Assembly: GCA_964648365.1 (NCBI GenBank)
Contig: CAZYLK010000144.1
Coordinates: forward strand, 1-16,466
DNA length: 16,466 nt
Origin: SURF-32 sp964648365
GTDB taxonomy: Bacteria > Planctomycetota > Phycisphaerae > UBA1845
Direction: 5' to 3'
The position numbers and the translations under genes were made by a program. Every line of letters begins with the position of its first letter. The stretch's first letter is position 1. Below are positions 1 to 6,462 of this stretch, piece after piece. The notes beneath the pieces are model-generated. The model searched no databases. It had not been told where the DNA came from and saw nothing but the letters and a program-made list of their open reading frames with translations.

Positions 1-8
1 GGGCCTGG

Positions 9-1247
9 CTACGACGCGACGACCGCGCCCGCCTTCTTCAGCTCGAACGCCTCCAGCGCCATCCGCCGAATCTCCTCGCCGATGGCCAGCGAGGCGGTCG
101 CGGCCGGGGAGGGGGCGTTGAGCACGTGGATGGTGCGGTCGCCCTTGACGATGTGAAAATCCTGCAAGAGCGCGCCGGTGCGATCCACGGCCTGGGCGCG
201 CACGCCGGCCCCCCCCCGCTCGACGTCGTCGTCGCGCAGCTCAGGAACAAGCTTGCGGGCGGCTCGCAGGAACGCGCTCTTGAACACGGAGCGATACTGT
301 TCACCCACGCCCACGCCCCACCAGCGCCACGCCATCTTCCAGAAGCCCGGAAACATCGCCCAGTCGAGCAGGTCGGCCATCTTCACGTCGCGGCGGCGGT
401 AGCCCTCACGCTTGGTGGCCAGCACGGCGTTGGGGCCGATCTCGACCTTGTCGTCGATCATCCGCGTAAAATGCGCGCCCAGAAACGGCAGCGCCGGATC
501 GGGCACGGGGTAGATGAGGCCCTTGATCATGTCCGCCCGCTGCGGCTTCATGATGTAATACTCGCCGCGGAACGGCACCACGCGCACGCCCGGGTCGGAG
601 CCGCAGATGCGCGCGACGCGGTCGCATTGCAGGCCGGCGCAGTTGATCAGGCGCCTGGCCCGCACCACGCCGCCGGTGGTCTGCAACACCAGCGCGTCCG
701 GCTCGTGCCGGCAGCCGACAAGCTTCCAGGTCAGGCGGATGTCCCCCCCCCGGGCGCGGATCAACTCGCCATACTTCTCGCAGACGGCCTTGTAATCGAC
801 GATGCCGGTGACGGGGATCCACAGGCCGGCCACGCCGTGGGCGTGCGGCTCGCGCTCGCGGATCTCCTCGGGGCCGATGCGCCGCATCTCGGCCAGCCCG
901 TTGGCCTTGCCGCGCTCTTCGAGGTCGTCGAGCCGCGGGATCTCCGCCTGCGACGTAGCCACGACCAGCTTGCCGCACTGGCGGTGGGGGATGTCGTGCT
1001 CGCGGCAGAAGCGGTACATGGTCTCGCGGCCGTGGGCGCAGAGGCGCGCTTTGTAGGAGCCGGGCTTGTAGTACAACCCGGCGTGGATGACGCCGCTGTT
1101 GTGGCCGGTCTGATGGCGGGCCAGACCCCCTTCGGCCTCCAGCACGACGACCGACAGGCCGTCGCTGCCTTCGATCAGTGCCTTGGCCGTGGCCAGGCCG
1201 ACGATGCCGCCGCCGATAACCGCGATGTCGAATGTGTTGGCTTGCAT
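9..1247 (-). CDS. lhgO: L-2-hydroxyglutarate oxidase (LhgO family, FAD-dependent)
   Basis: The product (412 aa) is an FAD-dependent oxidoreductase of the DAO fold, best matching LhgO/L2HGDH, which oxidises L-2-hydroxyglutarate to 2-oxoglutarate and in E. coli passes electrons to the quinone pool. The N-terminus has the dinucleotide-binding motif IGGGIVGLATAKAL (residues 11-24), followed by an acidic residue at the end of the second strand (VVLEAE). The segment HQTGHNSGVIHAGLYY (45-60) is characteristic of this family. Near the C-terminus GVRAQA and VLNAPSPAATASLAIG (the FAD-binding end) are intact. Length is close to the usual 400-420 aa. The ATG at 1247 has only a weak purine stretch upstream. 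The gene is divergent from the TPR/YggX gene, and no operon partner is visible. The two long poly-C runs inside it do not break the frame. The family call is firm; the exact substrate is inferred from the family. Confidence 0.93.
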   Translation of the reverse strand: MQANTFDIAVIGGGIVGLATAKALIEGSDGLSVVVLEAEGGLARHQTGHNSGVIHAGLYYKPGSYKARLCAHGRETMYRFCREHDIPHRQCGKLVVATSQAEIPRLDDLEERGKANGLAEMRRIGPEEIREREPHAHGVAGLWIPVTGIVDYKAVCEKYGELIRARGGDIRLTWKLVGCRHEPDALVLQTTGGVVRARRLINCAGLQCDRVARICGSDPGVRVVPFRGEYYIMKPQRADMIKGLIYPVPDPALPFLGAHFTRMIDDKVEIGPNAVLATKREGYRRRDVKMADLLDWAMFPGFWKMAWRWWGVGVGEQYRSVFKSAFLRAARKLVPELRDDDVERGGAGVRAQAVDRTGALLQDFHIVKGDRTIHVLNAPSPAATASLAIGEEIRRMALEAFELKKAGAVVAS

Positions 1248-1540
1248 GGTCTCTGTCGATTCTCAGCCGCGTCCGCTACGGCGCCCCCATGGACTGCATC
1301 AGCCGTCGGGTCGCGGTCTCTGTTGACCATATCGGATTCCTGTCAGGCGCGGTAGCGGCCGGCGGCGGACGTAACCCCACGACCGGCGCCGCCGCCCCGC
1401 GGGTGGACGTGCCCTCGCACCTCCCGATAATGGCCGGCGGATCGCGGGGACGCGACGTGGTTCGTCCACCGGCCGGCGGTCCCCTACAACCCTGGAACGA
1501 CAACCCCAACCGGCGGCCCGGACGCCTGGAGACTGAGCGA
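1248..1540. other. Divergent intergenic region between lhgO and TPR/YggX gene
   Basis: About 290 bases lie between the two divergent starts and must hold both promoters. A TTGACC hexamer at 1323-1328 looks like a -35 box for the rightward gene, but I see no convincing -10 at the right distance. An open frame runs through the region from 1232 and would extend the TPR protein upstream. Its translation is rich in Pro, Gly and Arg with no domain, and it would start inside lhgO, so I treat it as non-coding. Confidence 0.4.
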
Positions 1541-2173
1541 GTGGACCCGAATACACGCATTGCACAATTCGAGAAGATGGCCGCGGACGACCCGAACAAC
1601 GAACTGGGTCACTTCAGCCTGGGTAAGGCCTACCTGGAAGCCGGACGGTTCGAGGAGTCGGCCGCGGCGCTGAAGCGGGCGCTCGACATCAACCCGCAGC
1701 TTTCCAAGGCGTACGACTTCCTCGGCGACGCCCTCGAACGCGGCGGCCAGCCGGACCTGGCGATCGAGTTTCTGACCCGCGGCGTCACCGTGGCCGACGA
1801 ACGCGGCGACATGAAGGCCCGCGACGCGATGATCGACAAGCTGCGCGCCTGCGGCGCGGCCGTGCCGAAGCTGCGCGCGGCCGCCGCCGGGGGCATGGGC
1901 GCGGGCGCCGCCGGCGCCAGCGCGCACGCGGGACCGGCCATCGAGGGCTTCCAGTGCTCGCGCTGCGGCCGGCCCACCGGCAAGCACGAGAAGCCGCCGT
2001 TCAAGGGCGCCGTCGGCCAGAAGATTTACGACAACGTGTGCGTCCCCTGCTTCCGCGAATGGGTCGGCATGGGCACGAAGGTCATCAACGAACTCGGCCT
2101 GGTGATGGCCAACCCGCGCGACCAGGCAACGTACGATCAGTACATGATGGAGTTCTTGCAGTTGGAGGCGTAG
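1541..2173 (+). CDS. TPR protein with C-terminal YggX-like (Fe(2+)-trafficking) domain
   Basis: This is a 210-aa two-part protein. Residues 5-100 are tetratricopeptide repeats (ELGHFSLGKAYLEAGRFEES, then LSKAYDFLGDALERGGQPD). An Ala/Gly linker follows (113-132). Residues 137-210 resemble the small protein YggX/Fe(2+)-trafficking family: two CxxC pairs (139/142 and 167/170), a PFKGAVGQKIY segment, then W174, TKVINELGL (179-187) and M202-x-x-F-L. These match YggX positions PG-x-x-G-x-x-IY, W, T-M-L-I-N-E and M-x-x-FL. YggX is linked to protection of Fe-S enzymes from oxidative damage. The second CxxC is not in E. coli YggX and may make a zinc or iron site. I chose GTG 1541 because GGAG lies 9 nt upstream and the TPR begins at once; ATG 1577 is the alternative. 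The domain call is by eye from remembered family sequences. Confidence 0.75.
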   Translation: MDPNTRIAQFEKMAADDPNNELGHFSLGKAYLEAGRFEESAAALKRALDINPQLSKAYDFLGDALERGGQPDLAIEFLTRGVTVADERGDMKARDAMIDKLRACGAAVPKLRAAAAGGMGAGAAGASAHAGPAIEGFQCSRCGRPTGKHEKPPFKGAVGQKIYDNVCVPCFREWVGMGTKVINELGLVMANPRDQATYDQYMMEFLQLEA

Positions 2174-2243
2174 GGCGCTGACGGCGCAGCTTCATGCCAC
2201 TCGGCGCACATCGTCCGCGTGGAGCGAGTTTCCGTTCGGAACA

Positions 2244-2320
2244 GGGGGAGTGAGGGAGTAAGGGAATCAGGGAAGAAAGACAGAACGAGACGTCTTCGCG
2301 CTTCCCCTTACTCCCTTTCT
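2244..2320. repeat. G-tract inverted-repeat element, copy 1 (short)
   Basis: The left arm (2244-2276) is made of 8-nt units of the form GGGAGTNA/GGGAATNA, giving four or more G-runs at regular spacing. The right arm (2302-2318) is the complementary C-rich sequence but has only about two units. The 12 bases at 2253-2264 pair perfectly with 2305-2316. The loop between is about 30 nt. The element lies between the TPR/YggX gene and the nuclease-like gene, ending about 37 nt before the nuclease ATG. It would form a hairpin, or a G-quadruplex on the plus strand. A longer copy is at 8702-8874, sharing the same unit order and phase. Confidence 0.8.
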
Positions 2321-2356
2321 TGGTTGCGGCCAGTGGCCGCCTCGGGGGACCGGCTC

Positions 2357-3328
2357 ATGGCGACCAGCATCTTCTCGACCTACTCCACCGGCGAGAACCG
2401 CGTCACGGCCTCGATTCTGGCCGTGTTGAAGTCGCTGTCATTGTCCCGCATCGAGCGGCTGCTTGGAGCCTTGCTGGAGCAGTCGGAATTCGAACTCGTT
2501 CGCTTTCAGAATCAACCGGCGAAGGGCGGCAACAGCGTCCCGGATGGAGAGATACTCGGCAGTTGCCGAATACTGGTGGAGACGAAGATTGAGCGCAACC
2601 AAGTCCGGACGGATCAGCTTGAGAAACACTTATCCCGACTGAAGTCATCGCGTGAAGCAACGCGACTCCTGCTCGTGTTGACGCCTGACCAATCGCGACC
2701 CTCGGCGGTGGACCGCGTCAAGAACCACCAGAACCGACTGGTATGGTCGTCGTTCGCAGCGCTCGACCAAGCGATTGAAGAGCTCCTGGCGGACGGCGGC
2801 GAGGTAGTCTCTGAGCGTGAAGCATTCCTGCTGCGCGAGTTGCAAACGATGCTTGCAGCGGAGCGACTGGTCGGGTCGGCGGACGAGGTGGTTATTGTGG
2901 CGGCCCGCCGGGCGTGGCCGCAGTACAAGCTGTTTCATGCCTACGTCTGTCAGCCGGGCCGGGCATTCAAGCCCGTAGAGCGAATCGGCTTTTACTCCGA
3001 GAATCAAGTTTACGACCGAGTTCCCCGGATTCTGGAAGTACATGACCACGTGCGAATGGTTCGCGGTGCGAACAAGGGGAAGCTCGGAGGTCTCGTGGAA
3101 AGAATCCTGGACGATCCCGAACTCGGCAAGAGAGCAGATGGCCATACCAACAAGGTCATGTTGCTATCGGCGCCAGATGATGATGCGACTCTGAGGCTCA
3201 AGGCCTCCATCCAGAATGACCTGCATTCCTCAAGCGGGCGCAGGGTCGCGTTTACGATGGGACAGACATATGTGTCGCTGGCGAAACTCCAGAGTGCAAC
3301 GACCACTTCGGACCTCGTAAAAGGTTGA
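2357..3328 (+). CDS. PD-(D/E)XK nuclease-like protein, orphan
   Basis: This 323-aa protein has the hallmark of the PD-(D/E)XK nuclease superfamily: VPDGEI (P62-D63) followed by ILVETK (E75-x-K77) and a helix with TDQL (85-88). E13-N-R15 near the N-terminus could be the conserved acidic residue of the first helix. The C-terminal half (about 180-310) has no motif I recognise; it has several aromatic and charged stretches. The frame stays open upstream to 2219, but that part is translated repeat element, and ATG 2357 is preceded by a G-rich Shine-Dalgarno-like run at 2344-2348, so I start at 2357. Base composition is visibly less GC-rich than its neighbours, and palindromic repeats flank it on both sides, which fits acquired DNA. 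No methyltransferase or partner gene is adjacent. A defence or DNA-repair role is inference only. Confidence 0.65.
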   Translation: MATSIFSTYSTGENRVTASILAVLKSLSLSRIERLLGALLEQSEFELVRFQNQPAKGGNSVPDGEILGSCRILVETKIERNQVRTDQLEKHLSRLKSSREATRLLLVLTPDQSRPSAVDRVKNHQNRLVWSSFAALDQAIEELLADGGEVVSEREAFLLRELQTMLAAERLVGSADEVVIVAARRAWPQYKLFHAYVCQPGRAFKPVERIGFYSENQVYDRVPRILEVHDHVRMVRGANKGKLGGLVERILDDPELGKRADGHTNKVMLLSAPDDDATLRLKASIQNDLHSSSGRRVAFTMGQTYVSLAKLQSATTTSDLVKG

Positions 3329-3357
3329 TCCTCGTTCTCCGAGCCGCGAAGTGGCCG

Positions 3358-3397
3358 CGGGCTGTAACCACGAGCCCGTCCGCGGGCGAACCCGCGG
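3358..3397. repeat. Two adjacent palindromes after the nuclease-like gene
   Basis: CGGGCT at 3358-3363 pairs with AGCCCG at 3373-3378 around a 9-nt loop. Immediately after, CCGCGGG (3380-3386) pairs with CCCGCGG (3391-3397) around the 4-nt loop CGAA. They start 30 nt after the nuclease stop codon, so they could end its transcript, but no T-tract follows. Either a terminator of the no-U-tail kind or a pair of extragenic palindromic repeats would fit. Confidence 0.55.
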
Positions 3398-3530
3398 TCG
3401 ACCGGCCCTGGGCCGCTTCGCGACGAAAGAGGGAGGCATCTCTCAATTCGCGACCGGCCGCCGGCGACGGCCCAACTCGCTGCTGAACCACCCTGCGCGA
3501 TTTGCAGCTGCTGCAACTCAGGCAGCATCG

Positions 3531-3548
3531 CGCAGGCTGAAGCCTGCG
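3531..3548. repeat. Short extragenic palindrome
   Basis: CGCAGGCTGAAGCCTGCG is perfectly self-complementary apart from its central GA. As a hairpin it gives a 7-bp stem with a 4-nt loop. Its form (inverted GCAGGCT around GAA) is like the small palindromic repeats scattered between genes in many planctomycete-like genomes; that comparison is from memory. Confidence 0.55.
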
Positions 3549-3688
3549 GCTCGGCGCTGGCGCGTGATCGCGCACGATGGGTTAGCCCGCCGCGACGCCG
3601 TCACGCCCCACTGGCCGCCAGGCCCCAATCACCCTAGAGTGCCCCCCACAGTTTCGCGATTTCACGATCCCCGGCAGGAGAAGGACAC

Positions 3689-5026
3689 GTGACCGAACAA
3701 CCGGCCGCCAAATCGAAGGGGCTGATCAACCGAATCCTCGGCATGATTGAGTACGCCGGCAACAAGCTGCCGGACCCGGCCGTGCTGTTTCTCATCCTGC
3801 TGTTCGCCACCTGGGTGATGTCGGCCTTCCTGGCGCCCGTGCAGTTCACGGAGGTCAACCCGAAGACGGGCGAGCCGATCCGCGTCGTCAATCAACTCAG
3901 CGGGACCGCCCTGGCGACGTTCATGTCGAACATGGTCTCCACATTCACCGGCTTTCACCCGCTGGGCGTGGTGCTGGTGGCCCTGCTGGGCGTGGGCGTG
4001 GCGGAGCACACCGGCTTTATCAACGCGGTGCTCAAGTCCATGCTGAGCTTCACGCCGAAAAAGCTCCTGACCCCGATGCTGATCCTCGTAGCGATCGTCA
4101 GCCATACCGCCGCCGACGCGGGATACGTGCTCGTCATCCCGCTGGGCGGCGTGATCTTCTATGCCGCCGGGCGTCATCCGCTGGCGGGCATCGCGGCCGC
4201 GTTCGCGGGCGTTTCCGGGGGCTTTTCGGCGAACTTCATCCCGTCCGGCATCGATCCGCTCTTGCAGGGGCTGACCCAGGTCGGCGTGGACGTGATCAAT
4301 CCCGAGCGCCTGGTCAACCCGCTGTGCAACATCTACTTCACCGGCATTTCCAGCATCGTCATCATCCTGCTGGGCTGGTTCATCACCGATCGGATCATCG
4401 AGCCACGCGTCCAGGCCACCGCCGTCGACGGCGATCCCGCCGACATGCCGAAAATGGAGGAGCCCACCGCGCGCGAGATGCGCGGCATGTGGGCGGGCCT
4501 GCTGAGCGGCGTGCTGGGAATCGCCCTGCTGGTCGCGCTGACCTGGCCGGTGGACTCGCCGCTGCGCGCCGACGGCAAAATCACCGACTTCAAAGCGCCG
4601 CTGATGCAGATGATTGTGCCGCTGATCTTCCTGCTGTTTTTGATTCCCGGCGTGGTCCACGGCTACGTGGCCGGCACGGTCAAGAATCACCGCGATATCA
4701 TCAAGGGNNNNNNNNNNNNNNNNNNNNNNNNNNNNNNNNNNNNNNNNNNNNNNNNNNNNNNNNNNNNNNNNNNNNNNNNNNNNNNNNNNNNNNNNNNNNN
4801 NNNNNNNGGCGACTCGACCACGAACATCATCACGCCGCTGATGCCCTACTTCCCGCTGGTGGTGGTCTTCTGCCAGCGCTACGTCAAGAGCACCGGCATC
4901 GGCACGGTGGCGGCCTTAATGCTGCCGTTTTCAATCACGTTTCTGATCGCCTGGTCGGCGTTTCTGATCCTCTACTGGAAGATCGGCATCCCGCTGGGCT
5001 TGCAGGCGACGTACGTTTATCCGTGA
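3689..5026 (+). CDS. AbgT family transporter (interrupted by assembly gap)
   Basis: The product is a multi-span inner-membrane protein of the AbgT family, whose members import p-aminobenzoyl-glutamate or export sulfonamide-type antimetabolites. Family segments visible are NKLPDPAVLF near the N-terminus, the hairpin region SHTAADAGYVLVIPLGGVIF, AFAGVSGGFSANFIPSGIDPLL, and after the gap GDSTTNIITPLMPYFPLV. The GTG at 3689 has a strong ribosome binding site (AGGAGAAGG, 3676-3684). The run of N falls within the coding sequence. As written the product is 445 aa including the N-coded residues, whereas E. coli AbgT has about 508, so the gap hides roughly 100 residues rather than 33. The two flanks are in the same frame as drawn. 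The gene ends 16 bases from the convergent esterase gene. The family call is firm; the substrate is unknown. Confidence 0.9.
   Translation: MTEQPAAKSKGLINRILGMIEYAGNKLPDPAVLFLILLFATWVMSAFLAPVQFTEVNPKTGEPIRVVNQLSGTALATFMSNMVSTFTGFHPLGVVLVALLGVGVAEHTGFINAVLKSMLSFTPKKLLTPMLILVAIVSHTAADAGYVLVIPLGGVIFYAAGRHPLAGIAAAFAGVSGGFSANFIPSGIDPLLQGLTQVGVDVINPERLVNPLCNIYFTGISSIVIILLGWFITDRIIEPRVQATAVDGDPADMPKMEEPTAREMRGMWAGLLSGVLGIALLVALTWPVDSPLRADGKITDFKAPLMQMIVPLIFLLFLIPGVVHGYVAGTVKNHRDIIKXXXXXXXXXXXXXXXXXXXXXXXXXXXXXXXXXXGDSTTNIITPLMPYFPLVVVFCQRYVKSTGIGTVAALMLPFSITFLIAWSAFLILYWKIGIPLGLQATYVYP
4708..4807. other. Assembly gap (100 N)
   Basis: Exactly 100 N lie inside the AbgT-type gene. The round number suggests a placeholder of unknown length. 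Comparison with the family indicates that the real missing sequence is near 300 bases. Confidence 0.98.
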
Positions 5027-5042
5027 GGGAGCGCGGCTTCGC

Positions 5043-6182
5043 CTATGGGCAATCGTAGTCCCGCTCCGCGACCGTTCCACATCCCCACGTCGCCGTGGCC
5101 GTGCCGGCGCCTTGCGGCAGGTTCTTGAACTTCGCCTTGCCTTTGCCCTTCCCGTTGAGTTGGCCCGAGGCCGACTCGCCGCCGCTGAGTTCGACGCGGA
5201 ATGAGTCGCCCGGCAGGCCGCCGGTCATAACGATCTTGAGCTTGCCGCGGCCGTTGCGACTCTTGCACTGAGCCTTGCGGATCATCTCGCCGCCGCTGCA
5301 ACTGCCGGGCTTGGGATGGGCGAGCAGATGCTCGATGACCTGGCGGCCGAACGTGTCGGACAGGTTGGGCGAGTGCGCCCCGCCCGCGATGCTCCACAGT
5401 TCGCCCGATCCGCCGGGCAGGCAATCCGTTACATACCTCGTCACGTCCGTTTCTTCGCCGCTCAGACCGCGGTCGAGGTCGCGCGGCGGACCCGCTTCGC
5501 CAACGATTTCGCACTCGTCATACGCGGCCCATCGTTCGACCGAGCCGACGGCGCCCGGATACTCGTTGCCGAGCAGGTTGCCGCCGTTGTAGTTGATCAC
5601 GCCGTCGGCCGTGCCGTGAATCTGCAGGACGTGAACCGGTTCGGACGGCGTGCAGTCGCTCGGCTCGAAAAACGTCGCCCCGGCGAGGCTGGCGATGGCG
5701 GCAACCACGTCCGCGTGATCGCAGGCCATCCGGTACGACATGAACCCGCCGTTGGAGTGGCCGACGAAGTAGACGCGGCGCGGATCGACGTTGCACTGGG
5801 CGGCGACCGCGTCGACAAAATCGCGCAGGTAGCCCGAGTCATCCACGCCGCTGTTGAAGAAGTTGCAGCATGCGTCCGTGGCGTTCCAGAAGCGGCTGCC
5901 GATCCGATCGAGCGTGCCGTCGGGGTAGGCGTAAAGAAAGCCGAACTCTTCCGCCAGCGGCCGCAGCCGCACGTACGCCTCGGTTCCCGCTCCGCTGCCG
6001 GTGTAGCCGTGCAGCAGCACGACCAGCGGCGCCGGCGAGTCCGGATCGTAGGAGGAAGGCACGAAGAAGTTCACCGGCCCGCGGCCGAGGTCGATGGGGG
6101 CGCTGCACTGCGCCGCGGCCGGCCGCCCGGCCGTTACGAGGCACAGCAGAGCGGTAAGGAAGATCACTGTGTTTGTTCGCAT
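5043..6182 (-). CDS. Secreted PHB-depolymerase/LpqC-like esterase with C-terminal domain
   Basis: This 379-aa protein starts with a signal peptide (basic MRTNT, hydrophobic core, AAA before Q25). The body is an alpha/beta hydrolase of the polyhydroxybutyrate depolymerase / feruloyl-esterase-like (LpqC) group: VVLLHGYTGSG (oxyanion loop, 54-64), the nucleophile elbow GHSNGG (S143), the acid in IHGTAD (D193), and the likely catalytic histidine in GGAHSP (H270). Residues 300-379 form an extra C-terminal domain rich in Gly and Lys (QLNGKGKGKAKFKN) with paired cysteines, ending in WGCG and YDCP. I have a memory of similar tails on secreted planctomycete proteins, so it may be a surface or sorting domain. 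ATG 6182 has a strong ribosome binding site (GAGGGGAG, 7 nt upstream). The protein would act outside the cytoplasm on an ester polymer or plant-type ester; the substrate is unknown. Confidence 0.85.
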   Translation of the reverse strand: MRTNTVIFLTALLCLVTAGRPAAAQCSAPIDLGRGPVNFFVPSSYDPDSPAPLVVLLHGYTGSGAGTEAYVRLRPLAEEFGFLYAYPDGTLDRIGSRFWNATDACCNFFNSGVDDSGYLRDFVDAVAAQCNVDPRRVYFVGHSNGGFMSYRMACDHADVVAAIASLAGATFFEPSDCTPSEPVHVLQIHGTADGVINYNGGNLLGNEYPGAVGSVERWAAYDECEIVGEAGPPRDLDRGLSGEETDVTRYVTDCLPGGSGELWSIAGGAHSPNLSDTFGRQVIEHLLAHPKPGSCSGGEMIRKAQCKSRNGRGKLKIVMTGGLPGDSFRVELSGGESASGQLNGKGKGKAKFKNLPQGAGTATATWGCGTVAERDYDCP

Positions 6183-6462
6183 GACGCTTCTCCCCTCTAG
6201 GAGTTGTCGTCAACCGGACTCGCGCGGCGGGAGGCTCAGCCGCTCGGCTGACGCCGCCATTCTACGGCAAGGCCGGCCAGGCGCAAAACGAGTGGTCGCG
6301 GGCAGGCTGTACGTTCCGCAATACGAGCCAAGTGGGCAAGCTCGCCGGTGCTGGTCAAGGACCACCGGTTGAAGACCGGTGCCACATCGGACCACCGGTT
6401 GAAAACCGGTGCCACATGGTGGCACAGGTGGCACATCGGAGCGGCGCCGCGGTTGAGGGACG
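6183..6462. other. Intergenic region with palindromic repeats
   Basis: This 280-base stretch lies upstream of the esterase and downstream of the kinase. It holds the esterase ribosome binding site at its left end and the two 30-bp repeats at 6361-6420. I see no gene in it. Confidence 0.6.
6361..6420. repeat. Two tandem 30-bp repeats carrying ACCGGT palindromes
   Basis: Two copies with a 30-base period start at 6361 and 6391 and share ACCACCGGTTGAA, one variable base, then ACCGGTGCCACAT. Each forms a hairpin ACCGGT-TGAAR-ACCGGT. After the second copy, GTGCCA at 6410-6415 is followed by a complementary TGGCAC, and TGGCACA appears twice more up to about 6436, so the array decays to the right. 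There are no spacers, which excludes a CRISPR. It looks like a REP-type or decayed mobile palindromic repeat. Confidence 0.75.

Larger units (their letters stand above)
3329..3688. other. Intergenic region with several hairpins, upstream of the AbgT-type gene
   Basis: This 360-base stretch has no gene that I accept. It contains three clear palindromes: 3358-3378, 3380-3397 and 3531-3548. The last about 30 bases hold the ribosome binding site of the downstream transporter gene (AGGAGAAGG at 3676-3684). An open frame at 3351-3692 yields an Arg/Ala/Pro-rich product generated by the palindromes and is rejected. Confidence 0.6.

Noticed and set aside
740..755. Poly-C run in lhgO as a frameshift site
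   Set aside because: The frame and family motifs are intact on both sides of this run and of the one near 208-217.
126..1355. 409-aa open frame on the plus strand opposite lhgO
   Set aside because: It is antisense to a clearly identified gene. The product is rich in Ala, Val, His and Asp with no domain, a usual shadow in high-GC DNA.
1232..1540. Upstream extension of the TPR/YggX gene
   Set aside because: It would start inside lhgO and encode a Pro/Gly/Arg-rich leader with no domain. GTG 1541 has a ribosome binding site.
3351..3692. 113-aa frame between the nuclease-like and transporter genes
   Set aside because: Its sequence comes from intergenic palindromes, and it overlaps the transporter ribosome binding site.
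6361..6420. CRISPR array
   Set aside because: The two repeats are directly adjacent with no spacers and there are no cas genes.
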